Of a stretch of 64,000 bases of DNA, positions 1-7,154 are shown in pieces; position 1 is the first letter of the stretch, and each line of letters begins with the position of its first letter. Position numbers and translations under genes: made by a program. Under the pieces are notes generated by a model. That model was given only the letters and a program-made list of their open reading frames with translations, did not search any database and was not told the DNA's origin. Source of the stretch: Halopseudomonas pertucinogena (lineage in GTDB: Bacteria; Pseudomonadota; Gammaproteobacteria; Pseudomonadales; Pseudomonadaceae); the NCBI RefSeq assembly GCF_014646575.1, contig NZ_BMNN01000001.1:744001-808000 (forward strand), given 5' to 3'.

Positions 1-1
1 G

Positions 2-838
2 ACCTATGGCTTCCTCGGCTACCCGCTGCTGATGAGTGCCGATATCCTCATCTACCGCGCCGGTCTGGTGCCGGTGGGTGCCGACCAGCTGTCCCACGTC
101 GAGATCACCCGGGAGCTGGCGCGCCGCTTCAATCATCTGTATGGCAAGGAGCCCGGCTTCGAGGAGCGGGCCCGTGCGGCCATCCAGAAGATGGGCAAGA
201 AGGCCGCCAGGCTGTACAGCAATCTGCGTGCCGCCTATCAGGAGCAGGGCGATGCCGAGGCGCTGGAAACCGCCCGCGCGCTGCTGCAGGAGCAGCAGAA
301 CATCACGTTGGGTGACAAGGAACGGCTGTTCGGCTACCTGGAAGGCGGCGGCAAGGTCATCCTGCCCGAGCCCCAGGCGCTGCTGACCCCGGCCTCGAAG
401 ATGCCGGGCCTGGACGGGCAGAAGATGTCCAAGTCCTACGGCAATACCATCACCCTGCGCGATACCACTGACGAGGTGAACGAGAAGATCCGCCGCATGC
501 CCACCGATCCGGCAAGGGTGCGACGTACCGATCCGGGCGATCCGGACAAGTGTCCGGTGTACCAGTTGCATCTGGTGTACACCGACCAGGCCACCCATGA
601 CTGGGTCAACCAGGGCTGCCGCAGCGCAGGCATCGGCTGTCTCGACTGCAAGAAGCCGGTAATCGATGCCATCTGCACCGAGCTGGAGCCGATTCAGCAG
701 CGCGCCGTGGAATACGAAGGCAACCCGGACGCCGTCCGCATGATCCTCAGCGAGGGCGCCGAGCGGGCCCGGGACGCCGCCCGCGACACCCTCGGCGAAG
801 TACGCCAGGCCATGGGCCTGAGCTACCGTCGCAGCTGA
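2..838 (+). CDS. trpS: Tryptophan--tRNA ligase, 3' part (5' end outside the window)
   Basis: Class I aminoacyl-tRNA synthetase that charges tRNA-Trp in the cytoplasm. The reading frame is open from base 2, before any start codon, so the N-terminal part with the HIGH-type signature lies upstream of the window. The second class I signature, KMSKS, is encoded at 422-436 (GQKMSKSYGN). The C-terminal part is the long form usual in pseudomonads, including a short Cys-containing stretch (GCLDCKK) near residue 215 of the visible part. The stop codon shares one base with the ATG of scpA (TGATG), so the two genes are probably translationally coupled. Identification is firm; only completeness is lacking. 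Confidence 0.93.
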   Translation, partial: TYGFLGYPLLMSADILIYRAGLVPVGADQLSHVEITRELARRFNHLYGKEPGFEERARAAIQKMGKKAARLYSNLRAAYQEQGDAEALETARALLQEQQNITLGDKERLFGYLEGGGKVILPEPQALLTPASKMPGLDGQKMSKSYGNTITLRDTTDEVNEKIRRMPTDPARVRRTDPGDPDKCPVYQLHLVYTDQATHDWVNQGCRSAGIGCLDCKKPVIDAICTELEPIQQRAVEYEGNPDAVRMILSEGAERARDAARDTLGEVRQAMGLSYRRS

Positions 839-1704
839 TGAGCGCCCGGGAGCCGGAACAGTTGACCGACGTCGCCACGGCGGCGCAGGCGCCTGTCCAG
901 GCTCCACTGCAGCACGAACTGCCGTTGGCCGTGGTCAACGGCCAGCCGCTGACCGAGCTGCCCCAGGACCTGTACATTCCTCCGCAGGCGCTGGAGGTGT
1001 TTCTCGATGCCTTCGAAGGCCCGCTGGACCTGCTGCTGTACCTGATCCGGCGGCAGAATCTGGACATTCTCGACATTCCGGTGGCCGAGATCACCCGTCA
1101 GTACATGGGCTACGTCGAATTGATGAAGGCCGTGCGACTGGAGCTGGCCGCCGAATATCTGGTGATGGCCGCCATGCTGGCGGAGATCAAGTCGCGCATG
1201 CTGCTGCCTCGTCAGGAACAGCAAGGCGAGGAGGAAGAGGACCCGCGCGCCGAGCTGATCCGGCGGCTGCAGGAGTACGAGCGCTTCCGTCAGGCGGCGG
1301 AGGATCTTGACGAACTGCCGCGGGTCGGGCGGGATATCGCCCTGGCCAGTGCCGCGCCGCCCGATCTGGAAGCCCGCGTGGCGCATCCTCCGGTGAGCAT
1401 GGAAGAGTTGCTGCTGTCGCTGGCGGAAGTGCTGCGCCGCGCCGACATGTTCGAGAGCCATCAGGTCAGCCGCGAGACGCTGTCCACGCGCGAACGCATG
1501 GCCCAGGTGCTCGACCGCCTCAAGGGTGGTCAGTTCGTGCCCTTCATAAGTCTCTATCAGCTGGAGGAGGGCAGGCTGGGAGTGGTGGTCACCTTCATGG
1601 CGGTGCTCGAGCTGATCAAGGAACAGCTGATCGATCTGGTGCAGACCGAGCCCTTTGCCCCCATTCACGTCAAGGTGAGAACGGATGACTCAACCAGCGC
1701 TTGA
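838..1704 (+). CDS. scpA: Segregation and condensation protein A
   Basis: Kleisin subunit that, with ScpB, bridges the SMC dimer and helps condense and segregate the chromosome. The 288-residue product has the ScpA pattern FEGPLDLLLYLIRRQNLDILDIPVAEITRQY around residues 60-90 and an acidic middle (EEEEDPRAELIRRLQEY). An N-terminal extension of about 45 residues precedes the conserved domain, as in other Pseudomonas ScpA proteins. It starts one base inside the trpS stop and its 3' end overlaps scpB by 20 bp, which fits co-translation of the two partners. Confidence 0.92.
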   Translation: MSAREPEQLTDVATAAQAPVQAPLQHELPLAVVNGQPLTELPQDLYIPPQALEVFLDAFEGPLDLLLYLIRRQNLDILDIPVAEITRQYMGYVELMKAVRLELAAEYLVMAAMLAEIKSRMLLPRQEQQGEEEEDPRAELIRRLQEYERFRQAAEDLDELPRVGRDIALASAAPPDLEARVAHPPVSMEELLLSLAEVLRRADMFESHQVSRETLSTRERMAQVLDRLKGGQFVPFISLYQLEEGRLGVVVTFMAVLELIKEQLIDLVQTEPFAPIHVKVRTDDSTSA

Positions 1705-2431
1705 ACGGATTCTGGAAGCCGCACTGCAGGCGGCCGGCCGCCCCCTGTCCCTGGAGCGCATGCGCGAACTGTTCGATGAGGACGCAGCGCCCTCGCTGGA
1801 GGAGCTGCGCCAGGCGCTCGCCCGGCTGGCCGAAGCCTGCCATGATCGCGCGGTGGAGCTGCGCGAGGTTGCCGGCGGCTGGCGGCTGCAGGTGCGCAAC
1901 GACTATGCACCCTGGGTCGGCCGGTTGTGGGAGGAGCGGCCCCAGAGGTATTCGCGGGCGTTGCTCGAGACCCTGGCATTGATCGCCTATCGGCAACCAG
2001 TCACCCGGGGGGAGATCGAGGACGTCCGTGGGGTGGCGGTCAGCAGCCAGATCATCCGCACTCTGGTCGAACGCGAATGGGTGCGGGTTGTCGGCCACAA
2101 GGAGGTTCCGGGGCGGCCCGCGCTGTACGCCACTACCCGGCAGTTTCTCGATTATTTCAACCTGCGCAGTCTGGCCGAGCTGCCACCGCTGGCCGAGCTG
2201 CGCGAACCCAGTGACGTGCTGATGAATCCTGCGCTGGCGACGGAGGACGTTCAGGCGGAACCTGGCCCCGACAGACCGGAGTCACCGGCTGCCGAGGACG
2301 AGCCGGCGGGTACCGACTTCCATACCCTGCTGGAGGAGCTGAGCGCCATGGAGACGGGGCTGAAGATGGATTTCGACGATCTGCAGCCGCCATCGGACGA
2401 CCTGTCATCGCCACCATCCGAGCCGGAGTAG
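1685..2431 (+). CDS. scpB: Segregation and condensation protein B
   Basis: Winged-helix partner of ScpA in the SMC-ScpAB complex. The conserved core contains the RYSRALLETLALIAYRQPVTR segment and the VREWVRVVGHKEVPGRP-like second winged helix (here EREWVRVVGHKEVPGRPALY). After about residue 165 the sequence becomes acidic and proline-rich (248 residues in all), a low-complexity tail typical of pseudomonad ScpB. The gene overlaps the end of scpA by 20 bp. Only 78 bp separate its stop from the start of rluB, so it is probably in the same transcript. Confidence 0.92.
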   Translation: MTQPALERILEAALQAAGRPLSLERMRELFDEDAAPSLEELRQALARLAEACHDRAVELREVAGGWRLQVRNDYAPWVGRLWEERPQRYSRALLETLALIAYRQPVTRGEIEDVRGVAVSSQIIRTLVEREWVRVVGHKEVPGRPALYATTRQFLDYFNLRSLAELPPLAELREPSDVLMNPALATEDVQAEPGPDRPESPAAEDEPAGTDFHTLLEELSAMETGLKMDFDDLQPPSDDLSSPPSEPE

Positions 2432-2509
2432 AAGCCGCTGGTGGCATGGCGGGGTGGGTGCTATGCTGCGCTCCATCACGTTTTTCACTCACACCGGGAG
2501 GTGCCCAGC

Positions 2510-3463
2510 ATGTCAGACAGAATACCCCTCAACCCCGAGCAGGACGACCAGCAGGCCGCGCCCGCAGCAGGGGAGAAACTCCAGAAAGTGCTCGCCCGCA
2601 TGGGCCTGGGCTCCCGCCGCGAGGTGGAGGGCTGGATCAGCGCCGGCCGTGTCAGTGTCAACGGCGAGATCGCCCAGCTTGGCTGCCGGGTCGACAGCCT
2701 GGATCAGATCGTGCTCGACGGCCGTCCGTTGCGCCGTGACCTGAACACCGAGGTGGTGCGGCGTGTCCTCATCTACAACAAGCCCGAGGGTGAGGTCTGC
2801 ACCCGCGATGATCCGGAAGGTCGCCCCACGGTATTCGATCAGCTACCGCGCCTGAAGCAGGGCCGCTGGATCAACGTTGGCCGACTGGATATCAATACCA
2901 CCGGCCTGCTGCTGTTCACCACCGATGGCGAGCTGGCCAACCGGCTGATGCACCCCTCCTGGCAGATGGACCGCGAGTATGCGGTGCGGGTCATGGGCGA
3001 GGTCGACGAAGAGATGCTCGAGCGTCTGAAGGAAGGTGTGATGCTGGAAGACGGCCCGGCGCGCTTCACCGACATCGTCAGCTCCGGTGGCGAAGGCATC
3101 AACCGCTGGTTCCACGTCTGCCTGCTGGAAGGACGCAACCGCGAGGTGCGCCGCCTGTGGGAATCCCAGGGTGTGCGGGTCAATCGGCTCAAACGGGTGC
3201 GTTTCGGGCCGGTGTTCCTCGGACCGGAAGTGCCGGTCGGCCGCTGGCGCGAGATGAAGCAGAACGAACTGGATATCCTCAGTGAGGAGGTGGGCCTGAA
3301 GCCTGTCCGCCTGCCGGAAGCAACCGTGGCGGAGAAGGAAAAGCAGAAGCGTCAGGCCCGCAAGCCATCCATGCATCAGGCACGGGTAGTGCGGGAGAAC
3401 CAGAGCGGCCGGGGCGGCAAGCCGGGTGCCAGGCCCAGAACCGGTGGGCGTACGCGCAAGTAA
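2510..3463 (+). CDS. rluB: 23S rRNA pseudouridine(2605) synthase RluB
   Basis: Makes pseudouridine at position 2605 of 23S rRNA. Domain order: short N-terminal leader, S4 RNA-binding domain (about residues 22-70, [19 protein letters not shown]), then the RsuA-type catalytic domain with the nucleophile Asp127 in GRLDINTTG. The C-terminal 45 residues are basic (many Lys and Arg), common in RluB. I chose the ATG at 2510 because a GGGAGG ribosome site lies 7 bases before it; the frame stays open upstream to 2441 but that extension ([10 protein letters not shown]...) has no match to the family and no ribosome site. Length 317 residues. Confidence 0.93.
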   Translation: MSDRIPLNPEQDDQQAAPAAGEKLQKVLARMGLGSRREVEGWISAGRVSVNGEIAQLGCRVDSLDQIVLDGRPLRRDLNTEVVRRVLIYNKPEGEVCTRDDPEGRPTVFDQLPRLKQGRWINVGRLDINTTGLLLFTTDGELANRLMHPSWQMDREYAVRVMGEVDEEMLERLKEGVMLEDGPARFTDIVSSGGEGINRWFHVCLLEGRNREVRRLWESQGVRVNRLKRVRFGPVFLGPEVPVGRWREMKQNELDILSEEVGLKPVRLPEATVAEKEKQKRQARKPSMHQARVVRENQSGRGGKPGARPRTGGRTRK

Positions 3464-3502
3464 TCGCGGGTAGATGAAGGGAGTCCCGGCTGGCCTGCGG
3501 CC

Positions 3503-3532
3503 AGCAATCGCCCCGAGGTCGGGGCTGCTGCA
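3503..3532 (-). repeat. REP-like element with perfect hairpin
   Basis: Between the convergent genes rluB and yciK. The reverse strand reads GCAGCAGCCCCGACCTCGGG..., close to the REP elements at 41.3-41.5 kb and 35.57 kb in this window. The core GCCCCGA/TCGGGGC at 3510-3525 is a perfect 7-bp hairpin with a 2-base loop. There is no T-run, so a role as an intrinsic terminator is uncertain. Confidence 0.55.
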
Positions 3533-3603
3533 ATCCGAGGATGCCGTCGTGTTGTGTTTCCGGGCATTCCGGGGTGGCGGCTGGAGCGCCGGGCTGTCTT
3601 TAC

Positions 3604-4347
3604 TCACCCTCTCGCGTTCAACGCCTGACCGTTCACGCCTTTGCTGTCAGGTCCCAACAGGTAGAGAAACGCGGGCATGATTTCCGCCGGCTCCGGGTTC
3701 TTCTCCGGCTCTTCCGCCGGGTAGGCCGCCTTGCGCATCGCGGTGCGGGTGGCGCCCGGGTTGATGCTGTTGACGCGGATCTCGCTGGTGCCATCCTGTT
3801 CGTCCGCCAGTACCTGCATCAGGCCTTCCAGGGCGAACTTGCTGACCGCGTAGGGTCCCCAGTAGGCGCGGCCCTTGCGTCCGACGCTGGACGACACGAA
3901 TACCACCGACGCATCCGGTGCCGCGCGCAGCAGTGGCATCATTGCCTTGGTCAGGGCGAACGGCGCGTTGACGTTCACCTGCATCAGCTGCTGCCAGTCT
4001 TCCGTCTTGACGTTATCCATCAGGGTGCGGGGGCCGAGCAGGGCGGCGTTGTGTACCAGCCCGTCGAGCTTGCCGAAGGTGTCGAACAGCTGGTCGGCCA
4101 GATCGTCATAGTCCTTGTCCACGGCGGCTTCCAGATTCAGCGGGCAGATCGCCGGTTGCGGATGGCCAGCGGCCTCGATCTCGTCATATACCGCCTCCAG
4201 CTTTGAAAGCGTGCGACCCAGCAGGACGACGGTGGCGCCATGGGCGGCGCAGCTCAGTGCGCAGGCGCGGCCGATGCCGTCGCCGGCACCGGTAACCAGA
4301 ATGACGCGACCCTGCAGCAGGTCCGGTGTGGCGCGGTAGTCAAACAT
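3604..4347 (-). CDS. yciK: YciK-family short-chain dehydrogenase
   Basis: SDR oxidoreductase of 247 residues. The Rossmann motif TGAGDGIG is at residues 19-26 and the catalytic YxxxK motif is present (YAVSKFA). The physiological substrate of YciK is not known. I start it at MFDYRATPDL because AGGAG lies 7 bases upstream (AGGAGTTTTCCCATG); a longer frame exists but has no ribosome site. The start overlaps the end of mupP by 8 bp. The ubiG-mupP-yciK order is conserved across Pseudomonas, which supports the assignment. Confidence 0.88.
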   Translation of the reverse strand: MFDYRATPDLLQGRVILVTGAGDGIGRACALSCAAHGATVVLLGRTLSKLEAVYDEIEAAGHPQPAICPLNLEAAVDKDYDDLADQLFDTFGKLDGLVHNAALLGPRTLMDNVKTEDWQQLMQVNVNAPFALTKAMMPLLRAAPDASVVFVSSSVGRKGRAYWGPYAVSKFALEGLMQVLADEQDGTSEIRVNSINPGATRTAMRKAAYPAEEPEKNPEPAEIMPAFLYLLGPDSKGVNGQALNARG

Positions 4348-5020
4348 GGGAAAACTCCTGTTGTTGCAGCTGCTCAAGCCAGGGGCGCAGGGCAGCGGCA
4401 TTCTCTACGGTGAAATCGGCATTCCATTGCGCCGGGTCGTCCCCTGGTGGCAGGTAGCCATAAAGTGCGGCCACGGTACGCATGCCGGCAGCGCGCCCGG
4501 CCTGGATGTCGCGCAGGTGGTCGCCGATGTAGACGCAGCGCTCCGGCCGGACAGCCATTTCCGCACAGGCCTTGAGCAGTGGCTCGGGATGCGGCTTGCC
4601 GCGGCTGACCTGATCCGGACAGACCAGGCTTGCACAGCGCTCGGCAAGGCCGGTGGCTTCCAGCAGCGGGATGCTGAAGCGGCTCATCTTGTTGGTCACC
4701 ACGCCCCAGGGCAGACCTTCTCCGTCGAGCCAGTCAAGCAGCTCCGGAATGCCGGGGAAGGGGCGGGTATGCACCGCCAGCTGTTGCTGATAGCGTTCGA
4801 GAAACTCGTCGCGCAGCTCGGTGAAGCCGTCATGTTCCGGCGTCATTGAAAAGGCGGCACAGAGCATGCCGGCGGACCCGTCCGATACGGTGGAGCGGAT
4901 CAGGTGCAGCGGGGCGTCTGCCAGGCCGCGCTGGCGGCGCATTTCGAGAATGATCGCCATGAAGTCATCGACCGTGTCCAGCAGGGTGCCGTCCAGATCG
5001 AACAGAACGCCGTCGAGCAT
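4340..5020 (-). CDS. mupP: N-acetylmuramic acid 6-phosphate phosphatase MupP
   Basis: HAD-superfamily phosphatase of 226 residues. Established knowledge: in Pseudomonas this gene, long annotated as a phosphoglycolate phosphatase, was shown to dephosphorylate MurNAc-6-phosphate in the peptidoglycan recycling route that bypasses de novo UDP-MurNAc synthesis and affects fosfomycin tolerance. Seen here: HAD motif I FDLDGTLLDT with Asp8 and Asp10, a cap domain, motif III near SRGKPHPEPL and motif IV IGDHLRDIQAG. The functional name rests mainly on the invariant position between ubiG and yciK; a Gph activity cannot be excluded from motifs alone. Confidence 0.87.
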   Translation of the reverse strand: MLDGVLFDLDGTLLDTVDDFMAIILEMRRQRGLADAPLHLIRSTVSDGSAGMLCAAFSMTPEHDGFTELRDEFLERYQQQLAVHTRPFPGIPELLDWLDGEGLPWGVVTNKMSRFSIPLLEATGLAERCASLVCPDQVSRGKPHPEPLLKACAEMAVRPERCVYIGDHLRDIQAGRAAGMRTVAALYGYLPPGDDPAQWNADFTVENAAALRPWLEQLQQQEFSHV

Positions 5021-5021
5021 G

Positions 5022-5723
5022 TCAGTCCCCGCGCTGGCAGTGGACCATGTAGTTGACGTCCACGTCAGGGGCCAGCTTGTAGTGGCGCAGCAGGGGGTTG
5101 TAGGTCAGCCCGATGATGTCCTGTGTGTCCAGGCCGGCCTGGCGGGACCATCTGCCCAGCTCGGCGGGGCGGATGAACTTGGCATATTCATGGGTGCCGC
5201 GGGGCAGCATGCGCAGCAGGTATTCGGCACCGACAATGGCGAAGGCGAAAGACTTCGGGTTGCGGTTGATGGTGGAGAAGAATACATGGCCGCCGGGTCT
5301 GACCAGCGTCGCGCAGGCGCGGATGACCGAGGCGGGGTCGGGCACGTGTTCCAGCATTTCCATGCAGGTCACCACATCGAAGCGACCGGGGTGCAGCTCG
5401 GCCATTTCCTCGGCGGTGCACTGCTGATAATCCACCTCGACGCCGGACTCCAGCTGGTGCAGGCGCGCCACCGCCAGCGGCGCCTCGCCCATGTCTATGC
5501 CGGTGACCCTGGCGCCGCGCTGGGCCATGGCTTCGGCAAGGATGCCGCCACCGCAGCCCACGTCGAGCACTTCCTTGCCGGCGAGGCTGGCCTTTTCGTC
5601 TATCCAGTTGGTGCGCAGCGGGTTGATTTCGTGCAGTGGTTTGAACTCGCTTTCGCGATCCCACCAGCGGCTGGCCATCGCCTCGAACTTGGCAACTTCC
5701 GCACGATCGACGTTGAGCGTCAT
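5022..5723 (-). CDS. ubiG: Ubiquinone biosynthesis O-methyltransferase UbiG
   Basis: SAM-dependent enzyme that performs both O-methylation steps of ubiquinone biosynthesis. The glycine-rich SAM motif LDVGCGGG is at residues 53-60, preceded by the family pattern [25 protein letters not shown]. Two ATG codons are adjacent (5726 and 5723); I take 5723 because AAGGGG then has 6-base spacing and the 233-residue length matches other Pseudomonas UbiG proteins. It is the first gene of the ubiG-mupP-yciK unit, with one base between its stop codon and the mupP start. Confidence 0.92.
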   Translation of the reverse strand: MTLNVDRAEVAKFEAMASRWWDRESEFKPLHEINPLRTNWIDEKASLAGKEVLDVGCGGGILAEAMAQRGARVTGIDMGEAPLAVARLHQLESGVEVDYQQCTAEEMAELHPGRFDVVTCMEMLEHVPDPASVIRACATLVRPGGHVFFSTINRNPKSFAFAIVGAEYLLRMLPRGTHEYAKFIRPAELGRWSRQAGLDTQDIIGLTYNPLLRHYKLAPDVDVNYMVHCQRGD

Positions 5724-5916
5724 CATTATCCCCTTGTTTAAATTCGCCGAGTGGGTGGTGGCGACCGGCCGGACCGGCCGCCGCGCCACGCTTGGCAGTC
5801 TAGCTGCGGATGCGCCTGTGCGCGTACCGGCGGGCTGCCGGGCCCTTATAGCGGCAGTATACCCTCTGGCCCGCGCTCTGGCAGCGACATTTCAGCACGG
5901 CTGCGCCCGCTGCGGG

Positions 5917-5922
5917 TATAAT
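5917..5922 (+). promoter_or_regulatory. Candidate -10 element before the MtnA-like gene
   Basis: A perfect TATAAT hexamer lies 22 bases before the ATG at 5945, with a GGAG ribosome site at 5934-5937. No good -35 match is visible at 17 bp. The hexamer overlaps an upstream in-frame ATG at 5921, which argues that this earlier ATG is not used. Confidence 0.45.
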
Positions 5923-5944
5923 GCCGTTTTCTGTGGAGTCCCTC

Positions 5945-6973
5945 ATGCAGCTGCAACCCCCTGTGCCCGCACAGCCGCCCGTGCCGGCGCTGGAATGGTG
6001 TGACGATCACCTGCGTATTCTCGATCAGCGATCCCTGCCCGGTGCGCTGGTATGGGTCGAATGTCACGACGCCGATGACGCCGCCGCGGCGATCGCCGAT
6101 GGGGTCGTTCAGGGTGCGGTGTCAGCCGGTCTGGTGGCTGCCTATGGTATTGCCCTGGCGGCCAGGCGCATCGGCCGCTCGGCTGACTGGGCGGTGGATC
6201 TGCAGACCGATTTCGAGCGTCTGGCGCAGGCCTGTCCTGCCTCCTCCCACCTGCTGTGGGTGCTGGGGGTGCTCGATGATCGCCTGCAGCGCCTGCGGTA
6301 TCAGGGGCAGGGGGTGCCCGACCAGCTGGCCCAGGTGGCGGTGAATCTCCATGCAAGTGATGAGGAGTCGCGCCGGGCGCTGGGCCGGCTGGGCGTGCAG
6401 GTCATCCGCCGGCACGACCGCCAGCCGCAGAAATTCCTGACCCTGGTCAGCCCGCATTCCGACAGCCACGCTGGTGCGCTGGATCTGGTCCGGGCGGCGC
6501 AGGGTGCCGGGCTGGTCGAGCAGCTCTACCTGTGTGCCGATGAGGCCTCGGACGCATGCCGGCTGGCGCTTTGGGAGCTGGATCGGGATGAGGTGGCGAC
6601 AGCACTGCGTGGCGCCGCGGCGGCCGGCCAGTTGATGAGGTCCGACAACATCAGCTGGGTGGTGGCGGGTGCCCACCGCATCGCTGCCAATGGCGATCTC
6701 ATCAGTGATATCGGCACCTACTCGCTGGCGATACTGGCCATGCATCATGGCCTGCGGTTCATGGTGGTGGCGCCCAGCGCGGCGTTCGACCTTGCGCTGG
6801 AAAGTGCCGATGAGCTCGACCCCGCCGATGGCCTGCTCAGTCCTGAGGGCCGGCTGGTGATGGACGTTACCCCAGCCGATCTGATCGATGTGATCGTCAC
6901 CGAAAGGGGCGTGGTGGAGCGCCCGGATGAGAGCCGCATTGCCGAGCTGCTGAGCCCCAGACATCTGCACTGA
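5945..6973 (+). CDS. MtnA-like protein lacking the catalytic residues (probable pseudoenzyme)
   Basis: A 342-residue homologue of methylthioribose-1-phosphate isomerase (MtnA), in the eIF2B-alpha/beta/delta-like fold, placed directly before gyrA where Pseudomonas normally has mtnA. Family features remain: WCDDHLRILDQRSLPG near the N terminus, the GTYSLAILAMHHGLRFMVVAPS segment and the C-terminal VTPADLIDVIVTERGVVERP block. The active site is gone: the catalytic Cys of LTHCNAG is replaced (LTLVSPHSD, Val168), the catalytic Asp of GADRI is His244 (GAHRI), and VVRGAPAIG has become VVQGAVSAG. The frame is intact for its full length, so this is not a decayed pseudogene. Function unknown; isomerase activity is unlikely. 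Start chosen at 5945 (GGAG, 7-base spacing). Confidence 0.8.
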   Translation: MQLQPPVPAQPPVPALEWCDDHLRILDQRSLPGALVWVECHDADDAAAAIADGVVQGAVSAGLVAAYGIALAARRIGRSADWAVDLQTDFERLAQACPASSHLLWVLGVLDDRLQRLRYQGQGVPDQLAQVAVNLHASDEESRRALGRLGVQVIRRHDRQPQKFLTLVSPHSDSHAGALDLVRAAQGAGLVEQLYLCADEASDACRLALWELDRDEVATALRGAAAAGQLMRSDNISWVVAGAHRIAANGDLISDIGTYSLAILAMHHGLRFMVVAPSAAFDLALESADELDPADGLLSPEGRLVMDVTPADLIDVIVTERGVVERPDESRIAELLSPRHLH

Positions 6974-7052
6974 GGGGAGCGCGCGGCGCTGTCTGCCGGA
7001 GTGTGACGGTGTCGGCGCGGTTGCGGTGAAACTCCCGTAGGGCAGTGCGTTG

Positions 7053-7061
7053 TGGTATCAT
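7053..7061 (+). promoter_or_regulatory. Extended -10 promoter of gyrA
   Basis: TGGTATCAT forms an extended -10 (TGn plus TATCAT at 7056-7061) about 93 bases before the gyrA ATG. No convincing -35 is present, as is normal for extended -10 promoters. It lies in the 181-base gap between the MtnA-like gene and gyrA. Confidence 0.45.
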
Positions 7062-7154
7062 TTGCGGCTTTGATCCGGACCCGACAGGGCCTCGTTCCGC
7101 GTTGTGTGCGCTTTGGCACCTCAGGGTGGCCAACAATAAAAGGAATGCCGTTTC

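Noticed and set aside
5921..5944. An earlier ATG for the MtnA-like gene at 5921.
   Set aside because: It overlaps a TATAAT -10 element and has no ribosome site; the ATG at 5945 has GGAG at proper spacing.
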